Notes: a model not told the origin generated them from the letters alone. DNA of 64,000 nt from Pseudidiomarina sp. CB1 (GCF_024752025.1 NZ_JANTPU010000003.1:62001-126000), one strand, 5' to 3'; positions 51,901 through 61,028 are shown, counted from the first letter of the stretch. Numbers and translations are program-made.

Positions 51901-52302
51901 GGCGCGCAGTTGCAATGCGATGTAGGGGACGATGCCAATCAGCGCAAGCAGGGCCACGACGATAGCAAGGCTCGATGACTTGCCGTAGCGGTGGCTAATC
52001 ACATCAGCAATCGAGGTGAGGTTCTTTTGCTTACAAACATGTAGTAAGCGCATTTGCACGCGATGAGCGAACAAAAAGACCGCGATTGCGCCTAAATACG
52101 TCGGTGCCATCGACCAGCCGTAATAGGCAGACTGCGTGATGGTGCCATAAAACGCCCAGGTGGTGCAGTGGATGCCTTGGGCGAGGGCATAGCGATAGGG
52201 CTTGATTTCATTCGGTGTTTTGCGTTCACCACGATAGGCGATACTGTAGAGCAACGCGATATACAGTATGGCAAGTATAACGGTGAGCGACGTGGGTAAC
52301 AT
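48922..52302 (-). CDS. SLC5-fused hybrid histidine kinase, CrbS/MxtR-like
   Basis: A 1126-residue membrane kinase. Residues 1-500 form a sodium:solute symporter-like (SLC5) domain with about 13 spans. A STAC-type linker follows (about 510-600), then a PAS domain (about 610-730, LLQASVENIPQGISVVDQDL). The HisKA domain has phospho-His in AAVSHDLMQPFNAA, the HATPase has LQNLLSNAVRYTH, DSGQGIPP and GIGLGLAIVERLG, and a C-terminal receiver has LLIVDYHLD. This is the architecture of CrbS/MxtR, which controls acetyl-CoA synthetase and acetate use. It is convergent with its likely regulator and starts 2 bases after the TRIC channel gene, probably co-transcribed. Confidence 0.9.
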   Translation of the reverse strand: MLPTSLTVILAILYIALLYSIAYRGERKTPNEIKPYRYALAQGIHCTTWAFYGTITQSAYYGWSMAPTYLGAIAVFLFAHRVQMRLLHVCKQKNLTSIADVISHRYGKSSSLAIVVALLALIGIVPYIALQLRAVTGSFATVTGLVDQPLPWFGDVAALVALAMMGFAILFGTRRLSLAEQHSGLMDAVAFESVIKLGAFLLVGLFVSYTMFDGVGDLFTQAAQQPEIATVMQGKPNGAFIYVTHVLLGAISMFCLPRQFHVSYIENTDPEELRTARWAFPLYLFAINLFILPISLAGLLLVPQAAQQDTFMLQLLLLADEPTITAVAFIGGLASATSMVIIATLALSIMMSNDVIMPLWLKLTQRKLRKLTFTPNRILTIRRSTIATIIVLAFGFHKLTEANLPLVNAGLLSLALLAQLAPALLGGLVWRRGSYYGVVSGLLAGTALWGWLLFWPSLASSRDLLDVELANGVLLSLGCNLGLYLAVSWLTTLRTPPSQRRDWTNPTLHHQELYQHQPINWGRLRQVLARFFDSVEIERLQQRAQLDLTSADTEDWVPTPILARVERELAAVIGSAASRILLEAVTQQPAMPISQVVNWATQASQLYKFNRELLQASVENIPQGISVVDQDLRLVAWNQRYEEIFSYPKGFLNAGMPVAELLRYNAQRGLLGSGHAADLEREVDKRLNYLRSGSAYRYQRQQGERHIELQGAPMPGGGFVTTYTDITDLVAAQEQLEDINRELEQRVADRTQQLLLAKQAEERAHESKTRFFAAVSHDLMQPFNAATLFCDMLRQRLDGEHGVLARQIQQSLQNAEELLTMLLDMTRLEAGNLPVNKQRVNLHEVIAPVVEAQRVIAAEKGLQIHYVPCNAEVYTDRKLLSRMLQNLLSNAVRYTHQGKVLVGCRRSDKAARVHVIDSGQGIPPDQLKAIFREFHQVSPQGDNPGIGLGLAIVERLGQLLEIPLQVNSKVGQGTDFSMLLPVERWRSTSVPIATPHPISEASFLQGRSFWLIDNDTRMLAAVQQLLESWGAEVTSAVNADNLQHDAGQAQPDLLIVDYHLDNNVTGIEVLHQLRQQPQLAELDAIVISADPDEVLREQAIAAQAGFMPKPLKPAALRRLLKRYLQN

Positions 52303-52304
52303 GG

Positions 52305-52922
52305 TTAACGCGACTCACCATGCTCTTGAAATACCGGCAAGTGCCACTGCCAGCGTATAGCACCAAGGCGCAGCAGCAAGGTGACAACACCACCGACTAA
52401 CAGGGCCAGCAGCGGACTGTAGCCAGCAATAAGTACGTAAACGCTGGCGCCAATCAAACAGGTTGTGGCGTAGAGTTCGCCCTTTAACACCATGGGAATG
52501 TCGCGCGCCAGCACGTCACGTAACATGCCGCCAAAGCAAGCGGTCATGGTGCCCATGACCACGCAGATGATTGCAGGAAACTCAGCCATATGCGCTTTTT
52601 GTGCGCCCATCACAGTAAAAAAGGCCAATCCGAAAGCATCAGCCGTCAGCAAGGTTTTTTGGTGAATATAATCGCGAAAACGCAGCCACACAATGGTACC
52701 AAGCGCGGCGACAATAATTGTGTAAAGATAGGTGGGGTCGTAGGCCCAGAACACTGGTAAATCAAGAATCAAGTCGCGCAGAGTGCCGCCGCCAATAGCT
52801 GTGACCGAGGCGAGAACAATCACGCCAAAGCCGTCCATATTTTTGCGGAAGGCCAGCAGCGTGCCGGAAATAGCGAACACCGCAACGCCTAAATGATCAA
52901 ACCAATAAAAAAAGAGTTCCAT
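52305..52922 (-). CDS. TRIC channel family protein (YicG/YadS type)
   Basis: A 205-residue inner-membrane protein of the trimeric intracellular cation channel (UPF0126) family. Two pseudo-repeats each carry a glycine motif: TAIGGGTLRDLIL (about 40-52) and ACFGGMLRDVLAR (about 130). Seven hydrophobic spans are present. Bacterial TRIC proteins conduct monovalent cations; YicG in E. coli has been linked to glycine uptake, so annotation varies. It directly precedes the CrbS-like kinase gene by two bases and is divergent from yajC. Confidence 0.88.
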   Translation of the reverse strand: MELFFYWFDHLGVAVFAISGTLLAFRKNMDGFGVIVLASVTAIGGGTLRDLILDLPVFWAYDPTYLYTIIVAALGTIVWLRFRDYIHQKTLLTADAFGLAFFTVMGAQKAHMAEFPAIICVVMGTMTACFGGMLRDVLARDIPMVLKGELYATTCLIGASVYVLIAGYSPLLALLVGGVVTLLLRLGAIRWQWHLPVFQEHGESR

Positions 52923-53042
52923 GGCGATAATCGACTGTTTTGCTCGATAAAAAACTCAGTTTGGCATGGATTGTTACGGATGCCTAGCAGTGACATGCGA
53001 AGATGACTCCCCTTCGCGCGATAAATTCGTTAGAATGCGGGA

Positions 53043-53061
53043 CAATTTTTACAAAAAATTG
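53043..53061. repeat. AT-rich inverted repeat in the yajC leader
   Basis: CAATTTTT, ACA, AAAAATTG: a perfect 8-bp dyad just after a TAGAAT-GCGGGAC promoter-like sequence, about 77 bases before yajC. Function unknown. The rest of the 215-base gap shows no further gene. Confidence 0.35.
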
Positions 53062-53137
53062 CGATGTAGGGTTGTTTGTGTAACGAATAGCCCCATCTCA
53101 AAGTGATTCAATCTAACTCGATACGAATGAGGAAATT

Positions 53138-53473
53138 ATGGACTTTTTAATCGGTACCGCATACGCACAAGATGGCGCAGCCCAGCAAGGTGGTGGTATG
53201 GAGCTTATCTTCATGCTGGTTATGTTCGGTTTAATCTTTTACTTCATGATTTATCGTCCGCAAGCGAAACGCGTAAAACAACATAAAGAACTTATCGCGA
53301 GCGTGAGCAAGGGCGACGAAGTATTGATGAACGGTGGCTTGGTTGGTCGCATCACTAAGATCACTGAAGACAAAGACTTTATGGTTATCGCGCTGGCTGA
53401 AGGCGTTGAAGTAACCGTGCAAAAATCGGCGGTAACAGCGGTTCTGCCAAAAGGAACCATGAAATCTCTGTAA
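53138..53473 (+). CDS. yajC: Preprotein translocase subunit YajC
   Basis: Small inner-membrane accessory of the SecDF complex, 111 residues. A short N-terminal segment is followed by one span (MELIFMLVMFGLIFYFMIY) and a cytosolic domain with the family motif RPQAKRVKQHKELIASVSKGDEV. GAGGA precedes the ATG. It opens the yajC-secD-secF operon; here tgt, its usual upstream neighbour, is elsewhere in the window. Confidence 0.95.
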   Translation: MDFLIGTAYAQDGAAQQGGGMELIFMLVMFGLIFYFMIYRPQAKRVKQHKELIASVSKGDEVLMNGGLVGRITKITEDKDFMVIALAEGVEVTVQKSAVTAVLPKGTMKSL

Positions 53474-53491
53474 TAGAGATAAGGATGTAAC

Positions 53492-55339
53492 GTGTTAAAC
53501 AAGTTTCCGCTCTGGAAAAACCTGATGGTCATCGTCATTTTGGCGGTGGCCGCGCTGTATGCTTTGCCAAACTTGTACGGTGAAGACTTTGCGGTGCAGG
53601 TATCAGCAACCCGTACGACTACGGTGGATACGCAAGTCTTAGGCAAGGTTGAGGACACATTAGAAGAACTTAACATTGCACCTAAGTCGGTGGTCATGGA
53701 AGAAGGTCAGATTCTCGTTCGTCTGAATTCTGATAGTGAACAGTTGCGTGCTCGTGAGGCTATTTTAAAGTCGTTGGGTAGTGATTACGTGGTGGCGTTG
53801 AATTTAGCGCCGGCAACTCCTGCATGGCTTGAAGCTCTTGGTGCGACCCCGATGAAGCTCGGTCTGGATTTGCGTGGTGGTGTGCACTTCTTGATGGAAG
53901 TCGACATGAACGAAGCCATGCGCAAAATCCTCGGGCAGATGCGTGACACTATTCGTGCTGATTTGCGTGAAGAGCGGATTCGTTACACCAGTGTCGAGCG
54001 CAATGGTGATGACTTAATCGTACGCTTGCGTACCCCTGATGATTTTAACGCTGCCGCGGCCTATCTTGATGGCGCCTACGAAGGCTATATCGTCTTGGAA
54101 GACGAAGATGCACAAGAAATCACATTACGTATGACCGAAGCGCAAGTTGCCGAAACTCAAGACTATGCGATTTCGCAGAACGTTACCATCTTGCGTAACC
54201 GGGTAAATGAGTTAGGTGTTGCAGAGCCTTTGGTTCAGCGTCAAGGCGCTGACCGCATCGTGGTGCAACTGCCGGGTGTGCAAGATACCGCGCGAGCGAA
54301 AGAAATTCTTGGTGCTACGGCAACGCTTGAGTTTCGTTTAGTGGATACTGAAAACAGTGTCCGCGACGCGGAAATGGGTCGTGTACCTTTCGGTTCTGAG
54401 TTGTTCCCAAATCGTAATGGCGGCAATGTGTTGTTGGAAGAGGATGTCATTCTCACCGGTGATCACATTGTTAAAGCAAACTCAGCCTTTGATGAAAACC
54501 AACGCCCGTCAGTAAACATCACGCTTGATGGTGCCGGCGGTGACAAAATGTCGTTGGCAACGCGCGATAATGTTGGCAACCCGATGGCGACCCTGTTTAT
54601 TGAGTTTAAGGCAACAGGTGAGCGTGATGCCGAAGGCAACATTATTTTTGAGCGCAAAGAAGAAGTCATCAATGTTGCGACGATCCAGTCGCGGTTAGGC
54701 AGTGTCTTTAGTATTACTGGTATCAGCTCGGTACAAGAAGCCCAGAACCTCGCGCTCCTGCTACGCGCCGGTGCCTTGATTGCACCGATTCAAATTGTTG
54801 AAGAACGTACGGTTGGTCCGAGTCTTGGTCAAGAAAACATTGATATGGGTACCCAAGCCATTATTTGGGGCTTTGTATTGGTCTTGATCTTTATGGTGAT
54901 CTACTACAAAAAATTTGGTCTTGTCGCCAATCTCGCATTGGCCTCGAACTTGGTATTGATTATTGGTGTGATGTCGATGATTCCTGGCGCGACGCTGACG
55001 TTGCCAGGTATGGCAGGTATCGTCTTGACGGTGGGTATGGCGGTTGACGCCAACGTGCTTATCTTTGAGCGAATACGTGAAGAAATTAAAGCCAAGCGGA
55101 GTCCGCAGCAGGCGATTCATCACGGTTATGATAGCGCGCTATCAACCATCGCCGATGCCAACGTGACGACACTTATTGCTGCGATTATTTTGTTCGCTAT
55201 CGGTACGGGACCCATCAAAGGTTTCGCCGTGACCCTAATGATCGGTATCTTAACCTCAATGTTTACGGCTATCGTGGGTACACGAGCTGTTATCAATGCC
55301 ATCTGGGGTGGCAAACGCATTGATAAGTTGTCGGTTTAG
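53492..55339 (+). CDS. secD: Protein translocase subunit SecD
   Basis: RND-type inner-membrane subunit that uses the proton gradient to pull exported proteins through SecYEG on the periplasmic side. The 615 residues have an N-terminal span, periplasmic P1 domain (about 30-440) and five C-terminal spans with the proton-relay region [33 protein letters not shown] is the conserved first-domain motif. GTG start preceded by AAGGATG. It follows yajC by 18 bases and precedes secF by 8. Confidence 0.97.
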   Translation: MLNKFPLWKNLMVIVILAVAALYALPNLYGEDFAVQVSATRTTTVDTQVLGKVEDTLEELNIAPKSVVMEEGQILVRLNSDSEQLRAREAILKSLGSDYVVALNLAPATPAWLEALGATPMKLGLDLRGGVHFLMEVDMNEAMRKILGQMRDTIRADLREERIRYTSVERNGDDLIVRLRTPDDFNAAAAYLDGAYEGYIVLEDEDAQEITLRMTEAQVAETQDYAISQNVTILRNRVNELGVAEPLVQRQGADRIVVQLPGVQDTARAKEILGATATLEFRLVDTENSVRDAEMGRVPFGSELFPNRNGGNVLLEEDVILTGDHIVKANSAFDENQRPSVNITLDGAGGDKMSLATRDNVGNPMATLFIEFKATGERDAEGNIIFERKEEVINVATIQSRLGSVFSITGISSVQEAQNLALLLRAGALIAPIQIVEERTVGPSLGQENIDMGTQAIIWGFVLVLIFMVIYYKKFGLVANLALASNLVLIIGVMSMIPGATLTLPGMAGIVLTVGMAVDANVLIFERIREEIKAKRSPQQAIHHGYDSALSTIADANVTTLIAAIILFAIGTGPIKGFAVTLMIGILTSMFTAIVGTRAVINAIWGGKRIDKLSV

Positions 55340-55347
55340 GAGGCCAC

Positions 55348-56295
55348 ATGCACGAATTAATTAAAACCAATAGAACCATTCCATTCATGCGCTTTCGTTT
55401 TGGCGCATGGATCTTTAGTGGCCTGCTCTTAGTTGCGTCGGTTGTCTCTCTGGCAGTTAACCAGCTGAATTGGGGGCTCGACTTTACTGGCGGTACGGTT
55501 ATCGAAGTCGGCTACGCGCAACAGGCCAACTTGAGTGAGATTCGCTCAACGCTCGATGCCAATGGCTTCGAAGGCGCTGTGGTACAAAACTTTGGCACCC
55601 AACAAGACGTTTTGATTCGTCTTGAGCCGCAAGAGGGGGTAAAAGCCCAAGAGGTTGGTGAAAACGTTTTGAGCGTATTGCGTGAAGCTTCAGCTGAAGA
55701 AGTGGCCATGCGTCGTATCGAGTTTGTTGGCCCTAATGTAGGCGACCAACTCACCGAGCAAGGCGGCTTAGCGATGCTAACCGCGCTGATCTGTATTTTG
55801 GCTTATATCGCGTTTCGTTTTGAATGGCGCTTGGCCTTAGGTGCAGTAGGCGCGTTGGCACATGATGTCATCATTACGTTGGGATTGTTTTCCGTTTTAG
55901 GACTCGAATTCGACTTGACGGTATTGGCTGCGTTGCTTGCTGTGATTGGTTACTCGATTAACGATACCGTGGTGGTATGCGATCGAATTCGCGAAAACTT
56001 TCGTAAATTCCGTAAAGGTGAATCCGAAGAAATTATCGATGGTGCACTGACCGATACCATGAGTCGTACAGTGATTACGTCATTGACGACAGTGTTAGTA
56101 CTTTTGGCACTGTTCTTCCTTGGCGGTGCGCTCATTCACGGTTTTGCCACCGCATTACTGTTTGGTGTATTTATCGGTACTTATTCGTCGATTTATATTG
56201 CCAGCTCACTGGCACTTGCCTTAGGCGTAAGTCGTGAAGACCTAATGCCACCTGAAGTCGAAAAAGAAGGCGAAGATCTCGAGCCGATGCCTTAA
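55348..56295 (+). CDS. secF: Protein translocase subunit SecF
   Basis: Partner of SecD, 315 residues with six spans. NWGLDFTGGTVIEVGY is the family motif in the periplasmic loop, and ALLAVIGYSINDTVVVCDRIREN the conserved fourth span with the proton-relay Asp. TAGGAGG precedes the ATG. The acidic C-terminal tail (EVEKEGEDLEPMP) is typical of the group. Last gene of the yajC-secD-secF operon; yaaA follows 27 bases later. Confidence 0.97.
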   Translation: MHELIKTNRTIPFMRFRFGAWIFSGLLLVASVVSLAVNQLNWGLDFTGGTVIEVGYAQQANLSEIRSTLDANGFEGAVVQNFGTQQDVLIRLEPQEGVKAQEVGENVLSVLREASAEEVAMRRIEFVGPNVGDQLTEQGGLAMLTALICILAYIAFRFEWRLALGAVGALAHDVIITLGLFSVLGLEFDLTVLAALLAVIGYSINDTVVVCDRIRENFRKFRKGESEEIIDGALTDTMSRTVITSLTTVLVLLALFFLGGALIHGFATALLFGVFIGTYSSIYIASSLALALGVSREDLMPPEVEKEGEDLEPMP

Positions 56296-56322
56296 TCGGT
56301 AAGCAGGACAAAAGGAGAACGG

Positions 56323-57105
56323 ATGATGCTTGTTGTGTTGTCACCCGCAAAAAATTTGGATTACGAAAGCCCGTTGCCGACGAAAGAGTACAGTCAGCCG
56401 CGGCTGCTTGAGTATGCCCAAGAATTGGTTGACCGTTGTCAGTCGCTAAGCCCGCAAGAACTCTCGTCGCTAATGAAAATCAGCGACAAACTTGCCGGCT
56501 TAAATGCTGCACGTTTTGCTGAATGGCATCAGCCGTTTTCTCCTGATAATGCGCGCCCAGCCGTCTTTGCTTTTGATGGTGACGTGTATACTGGCTTACA
56601 AGCTGAAAAAATGTCTGCTGAAACAATTGCCTTTGCTCAGGAACATTTACGCATTTTGTCGGGTCTATATGGAGTATTACGCCCGCTCGATTTGATGCAG
56701 GCTTACCGTTTAGAGATGGGAACCAAGCTTGACACTGCTCGTGGTAAAAACCTTTATGAGTTTTGGGGCAACGTCATTACCGATATGCTGAACGAAGATC
56801 TGAAAGCGATCGACAGCTCTATTCTGGTGAATCTGGCTTCGAATGAGTACTTTTCGAGCGTCGAGCCGAAGAATTTAACCGCCGAAGTAATTACTCCGGT
56901 ATTTAAAGATGAAAAAAATGGCCAGTATAAAGTCATCAGTTTCTGGGCTAAAAAGGCGCGTGGCGCTATGGCGCGCTACATTATGAAAGAGCAGATCACT
57001 GATGTTGCGGGTTTAAAGCAATTCAATGCTAATGGCTACCGCTTCAATGCTGAGCAATCGAGTGACAACGAGCTGGTCTTTCAGCGCGCCGAACGCGATC
57101 AGTAG
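56323..57105 (+). CDS. yaaA: Peroxide stress protein YaaA
   Basis: Cytosolic DNA-binding protein of the DUF328/UPF0246 family that lowers free iron and protects against peroxide in E. coli. The 260 residues align throughout, for example [49 protein letters not shown] and [17 protein letters not shown]. Two ATG codons lie side by side (56323 and 56326); AGGAG fits either, and alignment with E. coli favours the second. No OxyR site was identified. It probably reads through from secF. Confidence 0.94.
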   Translation: MMLVVLSPAKNLDYESPLPTKEYSQPRLLEYAQELVDRCQSLSPQELSSLMKISDKLAGLNAARFAEWHQPFSPDNARPAVFAFDGDVYTGLQAEKMSAETIAFAQEHLRILSGLYGVLRPLDLMQAYRLEMGTKLDTARGKNLYEFWGNVITDMLNEDLKAIDSSILVNLASNEYFSSVEPKNLTAEVITPVFKDEKNGQYKVISFWAKKARGAMARYIMKEQITDVAGLKQFNANGYRFNAEQSSDNELVFQRAERDQ

Positions 57106-57136
57106 ACGCTGGTAAAATTATCTTGAGGAGAAGACA

Positions 57137-57997
57137 ATGAGTGATACAGACTTTAATGACCAAACAACGAATGGCGGAAAAAGTAAACTTATCATAGCCT
57201 TATTGGTCGTTATTGCGCTTGCTATCGCCATTATTTGGTATCTCTCGCAAGATTCACAGCAACCACCAGAACCAATGGAACAGCCTGTTGCGGTGACTGA
57301 GCCAGAGCCAGAGCCGGAACCTGAACTCGTCGCAGAGCCGGCGGAAACAGTGGAATTGGGCGAGCCTGAAGAAGAGCCCGAAACTGTTGAACCAGAGCCA
57401 GAAGAACCGGTTCGTGAACTTCCTCCTTTACAACAAAGTACCAGCGAAATTGTCGAGCGCTTGCGAGAACAAGAGCAGGTCGTTGAGCCTTTACAAAGCG
57501 AGCAATTGATCCGTGATGCGGTGGTGTTCGTTGATAATCTTCGCAACGGCATTGTGGTCAAAGAGGCCGCTGTTGTCGAAGGACCAAAAGCACAATTCCG
57601 CGTGTTGGAACAAGATGGCAAGATCTACATCGATCCGCGTTCGTATGACCGCTACAACACCTTAGTTGATTGGTTTGTTAGTCTCGACACTGACGTTCTT
57701 GTGAGAATGCTTGAAGATTACCGGCCATTAGCACAAGAAGCATTGGCGGAAATTGGTTATCCAGATACCGCTCCTGAAGTGGTTATCAATGAAGCCATTA
57801 CGATGTTGATGGCGACACCGTCGGTGGGTACCGTCATTGAATTAACCGATGAATCGGTAATGTACCGCTTTGCGGACCCTGCTTTAGAAGCCTTACCCGA
57901 TGCGCAGAAACAAATGTTGCGACTGGGTCCTGACAATATGCGTCGTGTGAAGCTAAAACTGGAAAGCTTGCGCAGCGCTTTAGAGTCAAGTCAATAA
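57137..57997 (+). CDS. DUF3014 family membrane-anchored protein
   Basis: A 286-residue protein of unknown function. One N-terminal span (about 17-37) is followed by a low-complexity Glu/Pro linker (about 45-95, many PEPEPE-type units) and a helical periplasmic DUF3014 domain (about 100-286) with RDAVVFVDNLRNGIV, YDRYNTLVDWFVSLD and RPLAQEALAEIGYP. The long flexible acidic linker would let the domain reach across the periplasm. AGGAG precedes the ATG. The acyltransferase gene follows 9 bases later. Confidence 0.84.
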   Translation: MSDTDFNDQTTNGGKSKLIIALLVVIALAIAIIWYLSQDSQQPPEPMEQPVAVTEPEPEPEPELVAEPAETVELGEPEEEPETVEPEPEEPVRELPPLQQSTSEIVERLREQEQVVEPLQSEQLIRDAVVFVDNLRNGIVVKEAAVVEGPKAQFRVLEQDGKIYIDPRSYDRYNTLVDWFVSLDTDVLVRMLEDYRPLAQEALAEIGYPDTAPEVVINEAITMLMATPSVGTVIELTDESVMYRFADPALEALPDAQKQMLRLGPDNMRRVKLKLESLRSALESSQ

Positions 57998-58006
57998 ACC
58001 ACGAAG

Positions 58007-58603
58007 ATGACACACATTCCTGAGCACTTGCGTGCCCCTTTACCAACGCGTGGTAATCGGTTCAGTCGTTGGGTAGGTCGTGTTGGTATGCGCTTACTTG
58101 GCGGTTGGCGCATTGAAGGCGAGTTACCGAACACACGTCAAGCTATCATCCCGGTCGCTCCCCATACCTCAAATTGGGATTTTTTTGTCGGTGTTTTTGT
58201 GATGCTGGCATTGGGTTTAAAACTGTCTTTTCTTGGTAAGCACACCATTTTTCGTTTCCCGGTGAATGGCCTATTACGTTGGCTTGGTGGGATTCCAGTT
58301 GATCGGCGGGCTGCGCAAGGTGTTGTGGGGCAAATGGTGACTGAGTTTAGTCAACGTCACGAGCTGATTCTCGCATTGGCGCCCGAGGGCACACGCAAGA
58401 AAGTAACTGAGTGGAAGAAAGGCTTTATTCACATCGCTAAAGCTGCGCAAGTTCCCGTTGTTCCAGTTGCTATGGACTTTTCAAGGCGCGTTATCGATAT
58501 CCGTCCGCCAATGCTGATCACGGGCGACATTGATGCTGAGCTAGCGCGCGTGAAGCAAGCGATTGCTCATGCACAGGGTAAAAATCCTCAACATGCCTGC
58601 TAG
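58007..58603 (+). CDS. 1-acylglycerol-3-phosphate O-acyltransferase family protein
   Basis: A 198-residue member of the lysophosphatidate acyltransferase-like superfamily, with the catalytic HTSNWD (HX4D) near residue 49 and the substrate-binding APEGTRKK near 125. It lacks the long spans of PlsC and carries only a short hydrophobic stretch (FVGVFVMLALGLKLSF). It may acylate lysophospholipids or another hydroxyl acceptor. Weak ribosome site; closely follows the DUF3014 gene. Confidence 0.87.
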   Translation: MTHIPEHLRAPLPTRGNRFSRWVGRVGMRLLGGWRIEGELPNTRQAIIPVAPHTSNWDFFVGVFVMLALGLKLSFLGKHTIFRFPVNGLLRWLGGIPVDRRAAQGVVGQMVTEFSQRHELILALAPEGTRKKVTEWKKGFIHIAKAAQVPVVPVAMDFSRRVIDIRPPMLITGDIDAELARVKQAIAHAQGKNPQHAC

Positions 58604-58615
58604 CAAAATTTGTGC

Positions 58616-58621
58616 TATTAT
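58616..58621 (+). promoter_or_regulatory. Candidate -10 box before ribH
   Basis: TATTAT followed by the GC-rich CGCGCCG, 30 bases before the ribH ATG. No good -35. The gap is too short for an FMN riboswitch and none is seen. Confidence 0.4.
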
Positions 58622-58650
58622 CGCGCCGATTTCTTTAAAAGGATGCAATC

Positions 58651-59115
58651 ATGAACGTTATTGAAGCTGGCATCGCAGCACCGGGTAAAAAATTTGCTCT
58701 GGTGGTTTCGCGGTTCAATCATTTTGTTGTCGACAGTCTTCTCGATGGTGCGGTGCAAACGCTCAAGCACTACGGGCAGGTAAGCGACGATGCGATTACT
58801 GTGGTGAAAGTGCCTGGCGCGTATGAGTTGCCTTTGGCGGCGAAAAAGCTAGCTGCCAGCGGTAACTATGATGCAGTTATTGCGATTGGTGCTGTGATTC
58901 GTGGTGGTACACCGCACTTTGATTTTGTTGCGGGCGAATGTAATAGCGGTTTGAGTCGTGTCATGCACGAGTTCAACATCCCAGTTGCGAACGGCGTTAT
59001 CACCACCGATACCATTGAGCAAGCCATTGAGCGTAGCGGCACAAAAGCCGGCAATAAAGGTGCAGAAGCAGCTTTAAGTGCGCTCGAAATGGTCAATGTG
59101 CTAGAACAGCTTTAA
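58651..59115 (+). CDS. ribH: 6,7-dimethyl-8-ribityllumazine synthase
   Basis: Penultimate enzyme of riboflavin synthesis; condenses the ribityl pyrimidine with dihydroxybutanone phosphate, usually as an icosahedral cage. The 154 residues have the family motifs [33 protein letters not shown] and [12 protein letters not shown] with the conserved active-site His. AAAAGGAT precedes the ATG. It opens the ribH-nusB-thiL-pgpA run, a common gammaproteobacterial arrangement. Confidence 0.96.
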   Translation: MNVIEAGIAAPGKKFALVVSRFNHFVVDSLLDGAVQTLKHYGQVSDDAITVVKVPGAYELPLAAKKLAASGNYDAVIAIGAVIRGGTPHFDFVAGECNSGLSRVMHEFNIPVANGVITTDTIEQAIERSGTKAGNKGAEAALSALEMVNVLEQL

Positions 59116-59126
59116 GAGGATAGACA

Positions 59127-59546
59127 ATGAAACCTGCTGCACGCCGTAAGGCGCGTAAATTAGCGGTTCAAGCCATTTATTCATGGCAGTTGAGTGAGAA
59201 CAGTATGAGCGACATCGAAGCTCAATTTCTCACCGACAATGACACCAGTAAAATCGATGTTGATTACTTTCTGGCACTCGTACGAGGCGTTGCTGGCCAA
59301 GTCAAAACGCTTGACGAAGCTTTGTCACCGTTTCTTGATCGTCCGTTAGCGGAGCTTGATCAAGTTGAGCGTGCGGTACTTCGGTTAGCGGCGTTTGAGT
59401 TACGTGAACGTTTAGACGTGCCTTACAAAGTGGCAATTAACGAAGCTATTGAGTTAGCCAAGTCTTTCGGTGCGGATGAAAGTCACCGTTTTGTGAATGG
59501 TGTACTCGATAAAGCCATTGACAGTTTGCGCCCGACCCGCAAATAA
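59127..59546 (+). CDS. nusB: Transcription antitermination protein NusB
   Basis: RNA-binding helical protein that joins NusE/S10 at boxA for rRNA antitermination. The 139 residues start with the basic RNA-contact helix [17 protein letters not shown] and include [16 protein letters not shown] and [15 protein letters not shown], all diagnostic. AGAGGA precedes the ATG, 11 bases after ribH, and thiL follows 11 bases later, so the three are one operon. Confidence 0.97.
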   Translation: MKPAARRKARKLAVQAIYSWQLSENSMSDIEAQFLTDNDTSKIDVDYFLALVRGVAGQVKTLDEALSPFLDRPLAELDQVERAVLRLAAFELRERLDVPYKVAINEAIELAKSFGADESHRFVNGVLDKAIDSLRPTRK

Positions 59547-59557
59547 GCTTCGCCACT

Positions 59558-60538
59558 ATGGCATTTGGTGAATTTGATCTCATAGCCACTTATTTCACCC
59601 AGCGTTGGCCTCGTCGCGCCGATGTAGAGCTGGGTGTCGGCGACGACGGCGCCTTGCTTAAGGTGCCTGAGAATAACCAACTCGTTGTAGTTACCGACAC
59701 CATGGTGTCAGGTGTTCATTTTGACCAGCAAACTCCAGCCCGCGCTATTGGCCATAAAATTGCGGCCGTCAATTTAAGCGACTTAGCTGCCATGGGGGCA
59801 GAGCCTGCTTGGCTGTCACTGGCCCTGACAATACCGGACATCGATCATGAATGGCTAACCAGCTTTAGCCATGGTTTACGCGAGATTTGCGACTATTACG
59901 GGTGTCAATTGGTAGGTGGCGACACCACCCGCGGACCCTTGAGTATTACGCTTACCGCGCACGGTTTCGTGCCCGATGGCTTGGCGCTCCGCCGTGACGG
60001 TGCGAAGCCTGGGGACTGGATCTATGTAAGTGGTACGCTTGGTGATGCAGGCTTAGCATTGGCCTGTCAGCAACAGCGTTGTGCGGTTTCGGATAGTCAT
60101 TATCGGCGCGTCTTAGAGCGTTTGTACTTTCCGTCACCCCGAGTTGCCCTCGGGCAAAACCTTCGCGAAGTCGCCTCGAGTGCGATCGATATTTCAGATG
60201 GTTTGCGTGCCGATCTTGGCCATGTATTGAAAGCGTCCAACGTCGGAGCTCGCATTGATGTTGATGAAATCCCTCTAAGCTTAGCGCTCACCGAATCCGT
60301 AGCAGCGGATACAGCGATTCATTTCGCCTTGAGTAGTGGTGATGATTACGAATTGTGCTTCACGGTTCCTGAGAGTCGGCGGGGCGTATTTGACACCTTA
60401 ATGGCGCGTCATCCGGCCAAACCTACCTGCATTGGGCGTATTACCAGTGAGCCTGGTAAACTGCGACTTGAGCGTGATGGTGAGCCATGGGAAAACCAAG
60501 ACGCAACGCAAGCTGGTGGTTATGAACACTTCCGCTAA
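59558..60538 (+). CDS. thiL: Thiamine-monophosphate kinase
   Basis: Phosphorylates thiamine monophosphate to the active diphosphate. The 326 residues have the metal/ATP motifs GVGDDGALL, VVTDTMVSGVHF and VNLSDLAAMGAEPAWLSLAL, with GGDTTRGPLSIT and SSAIDISDGLRADL. The ATG at 59558 gives the typical MAFGEFDLIATYF. Its 3' end overlaps pgpA by 17 bases, indicating translational coupling. Confidence 0.96.
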   Translation: MAFGEFDLIATYFTQRWPRRADVELGVGDDGALLKVPENNQLVVVTDTMVSGVHFDQQTPARAIGHKIAAVNLSDLAAMGAEPAWLSLALTIPDIDHEWLTSFSHGLREICDYYGCQLVGGDTTRGPLSITLTAHGFVPDGLALRRDGAKPGDWIYVSGTLGDAGLALACQQQRCAVSDSHYRRVLERLYFPSPRVALGQNLREVASSAIDISDGLRADLGHVLKASNVGARIDVDEIPLSLALTESVAADTAIHFALSSGDDYELCFTVPESRRGVFDTLMARHPAKPTCIGRITSEPGKLRLERDGEPWENQDATQAGGYEHFR

Positions 60539-61028
60539 AGTCATGCCGAAGGTCACGGCGAAGACCTTGTTGCATCCTGTCCATTTTTTATCGCTCGGTT
60601 TTGGCAGTGGGCTGGCACCGAAAGCGCCTGGCACCTTTGGTACCTTGGCTGCTGTGCCGTTGGTGTTGCTGTTGCAAGGCTTACCGAGTTGGTTGTACGT
60701 TATGGTTGCCCTCGCCGCAGGGCTTGTCGGTATTGTCCTATGTCAACGTACGGCCCAGCATTTGGGAGTGCATGACCACCCAGCGATCGTATGGGACGAA
60801 ATTGCCGGATATCTGTTGGCGTTGAGCTTTTTGCCTGCGACGTGGTTTAACTTACTCGCGGCGTTTGTGTTGTTTCGCTGGTTGGATATTCGTAAACCCG
60901 GGCCGATCGGTTGGTGTGATAAGCACCTTCACGGCGGGATGGGGATTATGCTGGACGACTTGTTGGCTGGTGTGGCCAGCGCAGCCATCCTACATCTTGG
61001 TCATGCGGTCGCGAATACGCTGCTCTAA
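60522..61028 (+). CDS. pgpA: Phosphatidylglycerophosphatase A
   Basis: Inner-membrane enzyme that dephosphorylates phosphatidylglycerophosphate to phosphatidylglycerol. The ATG at 60522, inside the end of thiL and preceded by GGTGG, gives 168 residues, like E. coli PgpA (172). Motifs: [36 protein letters not shown] and [17 protein letters not shown]. Its last 39 bases overlap the 3' end of the convergent dxs gene, so both C-termini are encoded by the same DNA. Confidence 0.95.
   Translation: MNTSAKVMPKVTAKTLLHPVHFLSLGFGSGLAPKAPGTFGTLAAVPLVLLLQGLPSWLYVMVALAAGLVGIVLCQRTAQHLGVHDHPAIVWDEIAGYLLALSFLPATWFNLLAAFVLFRWLDIRKPGPIGWCDKHLHGGMGIMLDDLLAGVASAAILHLGHAVANTLL

Noticed and set aside
53043-53137. 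VemP-like arrest peptide upstream of secDF
   Set aside because: No ORF with a signal peptide was found between the promoter-like site and yajC; only an AT-rich dyad is present.
57118-57621. 167-codon Gly/Ser-rich minus-strand ORF
   Set aside because: Antisense shadow of the Glu/Pro linker of the DUF3014 gene; no ribosome site or protein-like composition.
58604-58650. FMN riboswitch before ribH
   Set aside because: The 47-base gap is too short and has no conserved RFN helices.
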